Source: Embleya hyalina
GTDB taxonomy: Bacteria; Actinomycetota; Actinomycetes; Streptomycetales; Streptomycetaceae
Length of the DNA stretch: 64,000 bases
NCBI RefSeq assembly: GCF_003967355.1
Contig: NZ_BIFH01000022.1
Coordinates: 274,492-338,491 of the forward strand
Reading direction: 5' to 3'
Shown here: positions 1-8,993 of the stretch, piece by piece
Position numbering within the stretch: position 1 is the first letter of the stretch
How the letters are laid out: each line of letters opens with the position of its first letter
Translations under genes and position numbers: made by a program
The notes under the pieces: model-generated
What the model was told of the DNA's origin: nothing
Database searches by the model: none
What the model saw: the letters and a program-made list of their open reading frames with translations, nothing else

Positions 1-308
1 TGGCTGTGCCGAGGCACGCTGGTCGGCACAAGGGCAGGCTCGGTTGTCAGCGGGATTGCCGGCACATGGAACGCCGCTCGACCGGACACACCTTCGGACA
101 GGTCGGGGTGCGGTAGGAGTCGTCCGGCGGGTGACGGGGACTACCGAGGAGCGCGGCATGGTCGCGGCTCGGCGAGGATGGTGGCCGTGCTGCACCACGT
201 CTACGCGATCACCCCATCAGCCCCGCCGATTGCGATGAGCGGGGCGTCTACGCCGGGGCCGAGGAAACGTTCGAAAGCCGAGGCCCGGCCGAGGAGGCGT
301 ACCTCCGG

Positions 309-1445
309 GTGGTTGCCGCGTTCGCCGAGGAAACGGGGGTGCGCCACGTGTTCGTCCGCGAACCGGGACTCGCCCCCGGCCCACACGCCTTCACCCGCAG
401 GCCGAAGGTCGCCGGCCACGGACTGAGCGGATTGTTCCCCGACGACTTGTCCGGCTTCCACGACGGCGCACAGGTGGCCCTGCCTGTCGCGCTGGAGTTG
501 GTTCGGGTCATGCTGCGCGATGCGGGGGCCTGGTGCCGCCTGGAAGTCCCCGGCGTCCTCGCCGTCCACCTCGGCGAGGACGGCGACGTGTACATCGGCA
601 GCAATATCCGCTGCGATACGGCGCTCACGTTGGCGAACGCGCTCGGGTTCGGGCCCGTTCGGCTGGAGTTGTCTCCGCTCGATGCCGTGTACGAGGAGGA
701 GCCGGGCGTACAGCGCCCTGCCGACGACGTGTTCTGGGCGCGGCCGGCCTGGTGCCTGAGCACAGGCGAGGCGGCGATCCTGGAGGAGCAGCCGGCCTTC
801 AACGTCTCCCGCCGGTACCGGCTCACCACGGACAATCTGGATTCGGTGCGCACCCGGCTCACTCCGCGCGCCCGACTGTACGTGTGGCCGGAGCTGTCCG
901 CCGACGTCACCGCGGTACTGGCGGATCTTCCCGACGACATCGCCGAATTCGTCTGGGAGGACCACGAGCGGCAGATCCGCGGCACCATCGCCGACCGAGA
1001 GCAGTTCGCCGAAGTCGTGGCACGGATCGGCGGAGCACGCGCCGCGGCCGTCCGATCCGGGTACGTCTCCCGGCGCCATCCGCTGTTCACCGGCGTGCTG
1101 CCGGACGCCGACGGCGTACTGCGGGCCCGATGGAGGACGGACCCGGCGCCAAGCGACCACACCTGGGCCTTCCTCTCGACACTGCATGTCGGCGATACCG
1201 TCACCGGGACCGTGACGGGGATCGCCGACTCCGGGAAGGCGTCTGTCGACATCGGCGGGTTCACCGCCGCGATCGAACTTCCGGAGCTGTCCCGGCGCCC
1301 GGTTCGTGCCCCGTTCGACATGATCGCTCCCGGTCGGGCGGTCACGGTCCGGATCCTCGATGTCGACCTTGTGCGAGAACGCGTGAGCCTGTCCTTGAAG
1401 AGCCCGCCCACAGGCCCCACGCTCTTGCGGCCCATTGACGAGTGA
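309..1445 (+). CDS. S1 RNA-binding domain protein, 5' end frameshifted
   Basis: The C-terminal ~75 residues (from about residue 292) have the S1/OB-fold pattern: VGDTVTGTVTGI, then ASVDIGGFTAAI, then VRILDVDLVRERVSLSLK. The upstream part has no domain I can name. The GTG at 309 is only the first start in this frame. A better N-terminus lies in another frame: ATG at 178 reads MVAVLHHVYAITPSA, and the 309 frame is already protein-like from about 219 (DERGVYAGAEETFE). A one-base indel near 210-220 therefore probably splits the true start from the body, either a real mutation or a sequence error. Role unknown; S1 domains usually bind RNA. It converges on the protease gene and shares a terminator with it. 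Confidence 0.8.
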   Translation: MVAAFAEETGVRHVFVREPGLAPGPHAFTRRPKVAGHGLSGLFPDDLSGFHDGAQVALPVALELVRVMLRDAGAWCRLEVPGVLAVHLGEDGDVYIGSNIRCDTALTLANALGFGPVRLELSPLDAVYEEEPGVQRPADDVFWARPAWCLSTGEAAILEEQPAFNVSRRYRLTTDNLDSVRTRLTPRARLYVWPELSADVTAVLADLPDDIAEFVWEDHERQIRGTIADREQFAEVVARIGGARAAAVRSGYVSRRHPLFTGVLPDADGVLRARWRTDPAPSDHTWAFLSTLHVGDTVTGTVTGIADSGKASVDIGGFTAAIELPELSRRPVRAPFDMIAPGRAVTVRILDVDLVRERVSLSLKSPPTGPTLLRPIDE

Positions 1446-1614
1446 CACTCCTTGAGTTCGCTTCGTGGGTAGGGCCCGGGCTCTGGTCCGAGGACATCGA
1501 GGAGGCCCCGACGCGGCTGGGGTCGGCCTGACGGGTCGCGTCCCTCGGCGAGCGGCGAAATGTCAACGGGAGCGAACCGCGTTACCACGCCGGCCCACGA
1601 GTTACGACACGCGA

Positions 1615-1643
1615 AGGACCCGCGAGTGTCGCTCGCGGGTCCT
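1615..1643. terminator. Bidirectional hairpin terminator
   Basis: Perfect 12-bp inverted repeat (1615-1626 and 1632-1643, AGGACCCGCGAG stem) with a 5-nt loop, lying between the convergent S1-domain gene and the serine protease gene. Confidence 0.8.
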
Positions 1644-1666
1644 CGCGTTTCGCCGGGTCGAATCCG

Positions 1667-3133
1667 TCAGCGGACGGTCAGGGTGTAGACCGCGCTGCCG
1701 GATTTGCCCGCCTGGTCCGTGGCGGTGACGGTGATCTTGTAGACACCCGCCTGCCACGGGGCGAAGGCGCCCATCCGCGAGGTGCCGCCTGCGGGCACCG
1801 ACTGGGGGAAGAACGAGGGCGCCGTCGGCAGACCCGTGGCGGTGAGCCTGCTGGTGCCCTGGCCCCCGGTCACGGTGATCTGCGTGCGGACGAAGCCACC
1901 GGGGGTGGTGGTGGCGGAATCGGGTGACAGCACCGGCCTGGGGCCTTCGGTGGTGGTGCCGTCGTCGACCGTGAGGGTGTAGGTCGCGGTCTTGGCGCCG
2001 GATGAGCCCTTGCCCTGCACCGTGATGGTGTGGGCGCCCTTCGGGGTCTGCGCCGAGGTCTCGAACGTGACCTTCGCGGTGCCGCCGGTGCCGATGGTGG
2101 TGGGCTGGAATGTCGCGGTCGTACCGGCCGGCAGTCCGGTCGCCGACAACTCGATCTGCTCGGGCCCCGTGTCACCGGCCTGACTGGTCAACGTGGTGGA
2201 CACGTACTTGCCGGGCGCCACGCGCCCGGAGGAGGGACTGAGACCGACCGAGAACTTCCCGTCACCGGGCTGCCCCCCACCGATCTCGCCCTTGGCCCAG
2301 TCGCCCATCACATTGGTGAGGCGGGCCATGATGCTGTAGCGGTCGCACTTGCTCGAACCCCATGACACGACGCCGACCACGACGCCGTCCACGGTGAACG
2401 GACCACCGCTGTCACCCGAACACGTGCCGGTGCGGCCGTCGTTGTAGCCGACACAGACCATCAGTTCGGGGTTGACCCGAACGTCGAACACCTGGCAGTC
2501 GGCCGCGTCGTTGACCGGCATCGTGGTCTTGTTGAGCACGCCGGAGGAGCCACCGCTGGAAATCTTGCCCCAACCGGCCGCCACCCCCGACCTGCCGGGC
2601 TGGGTGAGCGCGCTGTCGGCCGACCCGGCCACCTTGGCCCACTGGCTCGCGGGCACCGGAATGTCGTCCACCGTGGTGACCACGGCGACGTCGTAGCCGT
2701 TTTGCCAACTGTTGGGCCCGGTGTACTTCGGGTGCACCTTGTAGGAGGCGACCTTGGTGCGGAAGCTCTCGTCGCCTGCGGTGTTCAGGTCGTCGTCGCC
2801 GTACAGGTAGCTCTTGTCACCGGTTACGTCGATCATGCAGTGCGCGGCCGTGAGGATCTTGTTGCGGCCGACCACCGAGGCGGTACACGAGGCGCCCTGC
2901 GGGCCGCCGCCGCCCACCCGCAGCCCGGTGATCAGGGACGGGTTCTCCCGGACCGTGGTGCGCTCGCCGTTGACCACGTGGGGGCTGACGCCACCGTCCG
3001 GGTGGAGTTGATCGGTGGGGATGGCGGCGATGGCGGGGGGTGGTGTCGTCTGCGCGGACGCCGGTAGGGCGGTCGGCAGGACGGCTGCGGACACCGCGAG
3101 GATCAGTGGCGCTATCAGATGACGTGCTCTCAT
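1667..3133 (-). CDS. Secreted trypsin-like (S1) serine protease
   Basis: 488 aa. The ATG at 3133 starts a signal peptide (MRARHLI, hydrophobic core, ASA before residue 28), so the protein is exported. The chymotrypsin-fold triad is visible: His98 in LTAAHC, Asp148 in YDVAV, Ser242 in GDSGGP. Cys pairs flank His98 and Ser242. The protease domain ends near residue 280 and is followed by roughly 200 residues of two Ig-like beta-sandwich repeats (each ending in YTLTV), likely for substrate or wall binding. The open frame extends upstream of 3133, but the signal peptide fixes the start. It lies downstream of a subtilase gene on the same strand, separated by 197 bp containing a tandem repeat. Probable extracellular protein degradation. 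Confidence 0.92.
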   Translation of the reverse strand: MRARHLIAPLILAVSAAVLPTALPASAQTTPPPAIAAIPTDQLHPDGGVSPHVVNGERTTVRENPSLITGLRVGGGGPQGASCTASVVGRNKILTAAHCMIDVTGDKSYLYGDDDLNTAGDESFRTKVASYKVHPKYTGPNSWQNGYDVAVVTTVDDIPVPASQWAKVAGSADSALTQPGRSGVAAGWGKISSGGSSGVLNKTTMPVNDAADCQVFDVRVNPELMVCVGYNDGRTGTCSGDSGGPFTVDGVVVGVVSWGSSKCDRYSIMARLTNVMGDWAKGEIGGGQPGDGKFSVGLSPSSGRVAPGKYVSTTLTSQAGDTGPEQIELSATGLPAGTTATFQPTTIGTGGTAKVTFETSAQTPKGAHTITVQGKGSSGAKTATYTLTVDDGTTTEGPRPVLSPDSATTTPGGFVRTQITVTGGQGTSRLTATGLPTAPSFFPQSVPAGGTSRMGAFAPWQAGVYKITVTATDQAGKSGSAVYTLTVR

Positions 3134-3215
3134 GGAGGATTCCCTTGCCGATGGGATGGGTGGGCTGGGGATCGGACATGGAGACCGACAGAGGCCGGCG
3201 TTCGGCCTCGGAGGG

Positions 3216-3268
3216 CTGTTCGACGCGCGCGGCTGTTCGATGTACGCGGCTGTGTTCGATGCGCGCGG
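3216..3268. repeat. Three-copy tandem repeat in 5' region of the protease gene
   Basis: Three near-identical units of 17, 17 and 19 bp (3216-3232, 3233-3249, 3250-3268), each of the form CTG(TG)TTCGAYGYRCGCGG. They lie 83-135 bp upstream of the trypsin-like protease start. Could be a slippage product or a regulator-binding array. Confidence 0.6.
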
Positions 3269-3330
3269 CGACTCGGGCACGAGGCACCGGGGGTCGGCTC
3301 CCGGGGGAGCGGCCCGGCTCTCTTGCGGCC

Positions 3331-4902
3331 TCAGAAGGTGATGGACCAGCCGGTGAGCACACCGGTGTCGTAGCGGTACGTGTCCTTGACCCGCAACGTC
3401 CAGACCCCGTTGGCGTTCTCGGCCGAGGCGTCGACCGTGAAGGTCTGGTGCACGCCGTCCGCCGAACCGACGCCGCCCGCACGCTTGAGCGAGTAGCCGG
3501 CACCGCTCGGCCCGACGAGATCGACGGCCAGGTCGGCGCTGTAGGTGTGGTCGATGTCGACCTTCACCGGCAGCGTCGCCGATGCGCGGCCGTCGCAGCC
3601 TGCCACGGTGATCGTGCCGGCGCCCTCTCCCGAGTCGGGAATGGGCACGGCCTCGGTGTTGGCCTTTACACCGCAGACCGGGCCGGGGCCGCCGCCGATG
3701 AAGCCGGTGTACAACAGCTTGTTCGGCGAACCCGCACCGGCGTTGGTGACCAGGTTCGGCGTGGCGTTGTCGACGAGCGCGTCGCGCACCTGCCGCGGGG
3801 TCGCGCTCCGGTTCGCCTCCAGGTACAACGCCGCCGCTCCCGCGACGTGCGGGGAAGCCATCGACGTACCACTGCCGTTGCGGTAGCCGCCGGTGTTGTC
3901 GCTGGAGTGGATGTTGCCTCCGGGAGCGAACAGGTCGACACAGGTGCCGTAGTTGCCGTTGCGACGGCCGCCCTGCTCGATCCAGCCGACGGTGATCGCC
4001 TCGGGCACTCGTGCGGGGCTGACCCCGCAGGCGTCCGCACCGGCGTTGCCGGCCGAGACCACGACGGTGAAGCCCTTCGCCACCAGCGCCTTGACCTGTT
4101 CGTCGCCGACCCCGACCACGTCGGTGCCCAGGCTCATGTTGACCACGGCCGGACCCCGGCCGTTGGTGGCGACCCACTCCAGCGCGGCGACGGTGGCCGA
4201 GTCGGGCGCGCTGCCGTTGCAGCCGAGCGCTCGCACCGCGACGACCTTGGCCTTCTTGGCGATGCCGACGGTCTTGCCGGCGATGGTGCCCGCCACGTGC
4301 GTTCCGTGCCAGAAGCAGTCACTGGCATCCGCGTCGTTGTCGACGAAGTCGTAGCCGAACGATGCCCGGCCCTCGAACTCGGCGTGGTTCTTGTTGACAC
4401 CCGAGTCGATGACGTAGGCGGTGACATTGTCGGCGGTATTCGGATATGTGTACTTGCGATCCAGATTGGTGGTCTTCTGGTCGCTCTGGTCCAAACCCCA
4501 CGACGGCGGGTCCGGCTGTTCCCCGCCCGCGGCGTGGGCGGTGCCGTCCTCGTATACCGCCTTGACGGACGGGTCCGCCGCGAGCTTTCGGGCCGCCTGG
4601 GGGCTGGTGTCGCGAACCGTGAACCCGTTGAAGGTGGCGGAGAAGGTCCTGGTGACCTCCGCGCCGTAACTCTGCGCCAGGCTGTGGGCCTTGCCGCTCA
4701 CGGCCTTGGGCGCGTCGTCCCTCAGGGCGACGATGTACTGTCCCGGCACCGGTTGGTGGGCCGGCCGGACGGTGGCCTCGGCCTGGACGGCCGCGGTCCG
4801 GGACTCCGCGGCGCCCGCCATGCCGGCCGCGGCCAGCGTGGCCAGGGCCAGCCCGGCCACCGTGGCGACGCGCCGTGTTCGGCGCAGGGGTATGTCTCGC
4901 AT
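3331..4902 (-). CDS. Secreted subtilisin-family (S8) protease with P domain
   Basis: 523 aa with a twin-arginine-like N-terminus (RRTRRVATVAGLALATLAAAG), so exported. Residues ~50-120 form an I9-type propeptide (YIVALRD, FNGFTV, VKAVYEDG). The catalytic triad is Asp166 (YVIDSG), His199 (HGTHVAG) and Ser347 (GTSMASPHVAG); Asn286 in SAGN is the oxyanion residue. The last ~100 residues (ATLPVKVDIDHTYSADL onward, ending GVLTGWSITF) match a proprotein-convertase P domain. The start ATG at 4902 is preceded by GGAG. Same orientation as the trypsin-like protease, suggesting joint secretion. Confidence 0.95.
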   Translation of the reverse strand: MRDIPLRRTRRVATVAGLALATLAAAGMAGAAESRTAAVQAEATVRPAHQPVPGQYIVALRDDAPKAVSGKAHSLAQSYGAEVTRTFSATFNGFTVRDTSPQAARKLAADPSVKAVYEDGTAHAAGGEQPDPPSWGLDQSDQKTTNLDRKYTYPNTADNVTAYVIDSGVNKNHAEFEGRASFGYDFVDNDADASDCFWHGTHVAGTIAGKTVGIAKKAKVVAVRALGCNGSAPDSATVAALEWVATNGRGPAVVNMSLGTDVVGVGDEQVKALVAKGFTVVVSAGNAGADACGVSPARVPEAITVGWIEQGGRRNGNYGTCVDLFAPGGNIHSSDNTGGYRNGSGTSMASPHVAGAAALYLEANRSATPRQVRDALVDNATPNLVTNAGAGSPNKLLYTGFIGGGPGPVCGVKANTEAVPIPDSGEGAGTITVAGCDGRASATLPVKVDIDHTYSADLAVDLVGPSGAGYSLKRAGGVGSADGVHQTFTVDASAENANGVWTLRVKDTYRYDTGVLTGWSITF

Positions 4903-5156
4903 GAGAACTCCGTCTCCCCGCTCGCGGCCCGATGGGCGGGACCCGAGGAGTGGCTGCCGGGGTCAGGGAACGGTGGGCCACCCGGCGATCACGATCCATC
5001 CGGTGCGCCGTGCGAACAACCGTGGCAAGTACCCGTAGGGATACGGGTTTCAGGCATCCGGACACGGGCTACCGCGACGGCACCGCCTTGGTTATCCTCT
5101 GGAGCCCCCACCATCGATCAACGGTCGAGCCGGCGAGTTTTGGCGGGAGCAGGACG

Positions 5157-8030
5157 ATGACGAACGGTGCGCGACCCGCGAGACCCCCGTCCCCGGCGGT
5201 GCTGCGGACCGGCTCACGGGAGCTGATCGGCCGCGACCGGGAACTGCGCGCGCTGGTCGACGCGGTGGCCGCCTTCCCCTCCATGACCTTCGTCGAGGGA
5301 GAGGCGGGAGTCGGCAAGACCCGGATGATCACCGAACTGCTCGCCGGTCCGCGCGAGCGCTCCCCGTGGTCCCTGGTCCGGTACTGCCAACCGCTGCGTG
5401 ACCCCTTCCCCTACGGCGTGGTCTTCGAGTGCCTGCGCCCGTGCGCGGAGCGACTGGAGCGGGTACGCGAAAAGCTGAGCCCGGTGGTGGGCGCGCTTCG
5501 TCCCTTCCTGCCCGAACTGGCCGACTCCCTGCCGCCCGCGCTGCCGCCGCTGGAGGATCGTGCCGCCGAACGACACCGACTCTTTCGCGCGGTCCGCGAC
5601 CTGCTGACCGCGCTCGGCCGCATCGTGCTGGTGATCGAGGACATGCACTGGGCGGACGAGGGCACCCGGCAACTCCTGCGGTTCGTGCTGACCGACCCCC
5701 CACCCGGCCTGTCCCTCGTCATGACCTACCGCCGCGAGGACCTGCCGGACAACGCTCCCCTGGGCCGAGCGTTCCGACCACCTCCGGGCATCACCGGAAC
5801 GCACCTGCGCCTGGAACCGCTGGACGCGGAGGGCGTACGGACGTTGGTCGAGGCGATCCTCGACGCCCCGGTGACGCCCGGCTTCGCCGACATCATGCGC
5901 GAACGCACGGCCGGCATCCCGTTCGTGGTGGAGGAGGCCACGTGCGCGCTGCGCGCCTCGGAGGAGCGCCTGTGCGCCGACGAACCGACGGCGCGACGAC
6001 TTCTGGACATCGTGGAGGTACCCGTACTGCTGCGCGAGGCGATGGTCGAGCGCATGCACGCGTTACCGGACGACACGCGGGCCGTCGCGCAGGCCTCGGC
6101 CGTACTCGAGGTACCCGCCTCCGTGGCACTGCTGAGCGCGGTCGCGGGCGTGGACCGAAGTCGGGCGCACGTCACTCGCCTGCTGGAGCGGGCGGTTCTG
6201 GTGGAAGTGACGGAAAATCTGTACGGCTTCCGACACCCACTCGCCCAACGGGCGGTGTACGACTCCCTCTCCGGGCCCCACCGCCAGGAACTGCACCTGC
6301 GCGCGGTTCGGGAGTTGACCCGACTCGACCCGCCACCGCTGATCCGACTGGCCGCGCACAGCAGGCGTGCCGGGCTGACGGCGCAGTGGCTGCGCCACAG
6401 CGAGGCGGCGGCCGACGTCGCGATGCGGGCCGGCGACGCCTTCACCGCGATGGAACTGCTGCGCGCCGCGGTGGCCGAACCCGGCATCCCGGCCGGCGAC
6501 GTGGATCGACTCGCGATCAGCCTGTGCGATTGCGCGTTGATCGGCCTGCACCATCGAGAGGTCACCGCACAGATCGAACAACTGTTGTCCGATCCCCGGC
6601 TCTCGGACGAGGCGCGCGGCGAGGTCCGGCTGTGTCTGGGGCGGCTGCTGATCCGTGCGGCAGGCGCGATGGGTCGGGGGCGGGCCGAGGTCGAGTCGGC
6701 CGTCGACGCGCTGCGCGGTCGCCCCGAACATCGCCTGCGCGGCATGGCCGTGTTGTGCTTGCCGTATATCAACACCGGTCCGTACGCCGACGACCTCGTC
6801 TGGCTGGAACGGGTGCAGGCGGGCCAGGACGCCCTGGAGCCGAGCGATCTACGCACCGAACTGTTGGGCGCCACGCTCGGGTCCCGGATGCTCGCCGGCG
6901 ACCCCGGAGCCTGGGATCGGATCGGCATGCTGCCCACCGTCTCCGAGCCGGTCGGCGCCGAATCGCTGCTCGCGCTCGCCCGCGCGCATTGCAACCTGGC
7001 CGACGGATGCGTGTGGAACGGGCACTACGCGCGGGCCCGGGAGTTCCTGCACAGCGGCATGGACCTGGCCAGGCGCGTCGGCGCGTCCTACATCCTCGGC
7101 ACGGCCGAGGCCACCCGCGCCCGCTTGGATTGGTATGTCGGAGACTGGGAGGGCTTGGCCGAACGTGTCGAACGGCTCGACCGGATCTACGCCGACATGC
7201 TGTGGGTGACCAGTGAGTTGAACCTGGTGAAGGGGTGGCTGGCGACCGCGCGTGGCGACTGGGACCGGGCCCGGGCGGCCTTCCGGGCCACCGGGATGGA
7301 CCGGCCCGACTCGACCCTGATTCCGGTCGCCGCCGCCGCGATCGGCGGGACGGTCACGCTGCTGCTGAACCGCGACGACACCGCCGCGGCCTGCGCGTAC
7401 GCCGACCGGGTCGCGGCACTGTTGCGCCGCAAGGGCCTGTGGGCGTGGGCGAGCGAACCGGCCGGCCCCGTGGTGGAGGCGTACTTGGCCGTCGGGCGCC
7501 ACGACGACGCGCACGCCTTCGTCGCCGATCTGGCCACCGGGCTCCACGGGTTCGACACGCCGATCGCGCAGGCCTCCCTGATCGCCTGCCGGGCCCGACT
7601 CGCCCAGGCCGCCGGAGACGGCGCCGGCACCGCCCGCCTCTTCGACGAGGCGATCGACCGCTTCCGCGACCTCGGCCTCCCCTACCGGACGGCCCGGCTC
7701 ACCGAGTCCGTCGCGGCGCGCTCCGCCGACGTCGCGGGGCTCACCGAACTCGTCGACATGTACGAGGAGTTGGGCGCCACCAGCGATGCGGCCCGCTGCC
7801 GCCACCTGATCCGCGACGCGGGCGCGACCACCCCCTCACGGCGCGGGCGACGCGGATACGGCAACGAACTCTCGCCCCGCGAAAGGGAAGTGACCCGCCT
7901 CCTGGCCAACGGCCACACCAACCGCGAGATCGCCCAGGCGATGTTCCTGTCCCGACGCACCGTCGAGGAGCATGTCGCCAAGGTCCTGCGCAAACTCGGA
8001 GTCAAGTCACGCCACGAACTCCGCCTGTGA
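5157..8030 (+). CDS. Large ATP-binding LuxR-family (LAL-type) transcriptional regulator
   Basis: 957 aa. N-terminal AAA/NB-ARC-like ATPase with Walker A GEAGVGKT (residues ~48-55) and a Walker B-like LVIEDMHWAD; the middle is alpha-helical and TPR-like. The C-terminal HTH (SPREREVTRLLANGHTNREIAQAMFLSRRTVEEHVAKVL cut into its helices, residues ~902-955) is the LuxR/NarL fold. Start chosen at ATG 5157 with GGGAG about 7 nt upstream; the open frame continues upstream but without protein-like sequence. A TTA codon occurs at 6063-6065 (Leu303), so translation probably depends on bldA tRNA in a streptomycete. Divergent from the subtilase gene, making the secreted proteases plausible targets (inference only). 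Confidence 0.93.
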   Translation: MTNGARPARPPSPAVLRTGSRELIGRDRELRALVDAVAAFPSMTFVEGEAGVGKTRMITELLAGPRERSPWSLVRYCQPLRDPFPYGVVFECLRPCAERLERVREKLSPVVGALRPFLPELADSLPPALPPLEDRAAERHRLFRAVRDLLTALGRIVLVIEDMHWADEGTRQLLRFVLTDPPPGLSLVMTYRREDLPDNAPLGRAFRPPPGITGTHLRLEPLDAEGVRTLVEAILDAPVTPGFADIMRERTAGIPFVVEEATCALRASEERLCADEPTARRLLDIVEVPVLLREAMVERMHALPDDTRAVAQASAVLEVPASVALLSAVAGVDRSRAHVTRLLERAVLVEVTENLYGFRHPLAQRAVYDSLSGPHRQELHLRAVRELTRLDPPPLIRLAAHSRRAGLTAQWLRHSEAAADVAMRAGDAFTAMELLRAAVAEPGIPAGDVDRLAISLCDCALIGLHHREVTAQIEQLLSDPRLSDEARGEVRLCLGRLLIRAAGAMGRGRAEVESAVDALRGRPEHRLRGMAVLCLPYINTGPYADDLVWLERVQAGQDALEPSDLRTELLGATLGSRMLAGDPGAWDRIGMLPTVSEPVGAESLLALARAHCNLADGCVWNGHYARAREFLHSGMDLARRVGASYILGTAEATRARLDWYVGDWEGLAERVERLDRIYADMLWVTSELNLVKGWLATARGDWDRARAAFRATGMDRPDSTLIPVAAAAIGGTVTLLLNRDDTAAACAYADRVAALLRRKGLWAWASEPAGPVVEAYLAVGRHDDAHAFVADLATGLHGFDTPIAQASLIACRARLAQAAGDGAGTARLFDEAIDRFRDLGLPYRTARLTESVAARSADVAGLTELVDMYEELGATSDAARCRHLIRDAGATTPSRRGRRGYGNELSPREREVTRLLANGHTNREIAQAMFLSRRTVEEHVAKVLRKLGVKSRHELRL

Positions 8031-8032
8031 CC

Positions 8033-8299
8033 TCACCCCGCCCTCCATCCACCACGCGTCTCGGCCAACCGGAGCGCCGAGCCGTCGCCGTCGTACACCT
8101 GCACGGAGGCGGCCGGCGGCAGCCCGTCGCAGCTTTCGAACTCGCGTCGCGTACCCAGGGCGATGGTGATCGAACCCGCCGGTACGCCCGCCAGGGCGCG
8201 ATCGCATCCCGCGTCGCCGCTGTTGCCCAAATACGGTTCGGAGCCGGTGTCGGTGAGGGTGCCGCCGCTCCATCCGGGGCCGACGTCGTCCGCGGTCAT
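8033..8299 (-). pseudogene. Possible remnant of a secreted or membrane protein
   Basis: 88 residues of protein-like sequence (from MTADDVGPGW to ETRGGWRAG) ending 2 bp from the LuxR stop, tail to tail. Immediately upstream in another frame (about 8300-8480, minus) reads QRQEIADALQAMPQVQHVYD, reminiscent of the periplasmic domain of FtsX-type proteins. The frame switch near 8300 suggests a decayed gene. No function can be assigned. Confidence 0.3.
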
Positions 8300-8993
8300 A
8301 GACGTGCTGGACCTGGGGCATGGCCTGGAGCGCGTCGGCGATCTCCTGACGCTGCGCGGTGGTGCCCGGGCTGTCGTGGCGGCCTTTCCGAGGGACGACG
8401 ATCGGGTGTCGCCGCATCAGACCGGCCCCGATGGCTCGTTCGCTCTGTTCGAGCGTGCCCTGCCCGGAGCAGCCGACCGCGTCGGCGAGGACGGGCTCAA
8501 GCCATCGGGAAGGGTCACCACGCCACCATGACGCGAGAGGACAGGGCCGGGCGAACCGGCGGCGCGCACCCACGGGTTCACCCGGATGGCGGGGGAGGGG
8601 CCCCTGATTGACGCCGGATGGGCGACCTCGAAGACCGGCTCGGACCGTGACGAACGCCCGATCGCATCGGGCCACCACGCCGACGAACGCCGCGTCGTAC
8701 TCGTCGTGCGGGGCGCGAACACACCTGTGGCCGCCGACAGTTGGCCAACGACACCACGTCGCTTCCCGAGAAGGCTCTCCCGCCGGGTCGTCACGAGGGG
8801 TGCGACACCGGGAGGGGTCGCGTTCTTCCTAGGCGCCGCCGGAGGGCGTCGGCAGGCTGTCCGAGGCGTGCGTGATCGGCTGGTCGCGCGTGGTGTCCCA
8901 GTCGCGGGCGCATGTGGGGTGTGACCGACCGCGACGTCGTCGGGAAGAACCGACGGCGCGGGTCACCGGCCGACGTGGCCGACAAGGAGTCCC
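8300..8993. other. Gene-poor stretch upstream of the metalloprotease
   Basis: Apart from the short frameshifted peptide at about 8300-8480 (minus) I see no convincing coding sequence. The right part should hold the promoter of the metalloprotease; AAGGAG lies 7-8 nt before its ATG. Confidence 0.5.

Noticed and set aside
3040..5160. A 706-codon plus-strand frame across the subtilase gene
   Set aside because: Antisense shadow; the minus strand shows complete protease motifs.
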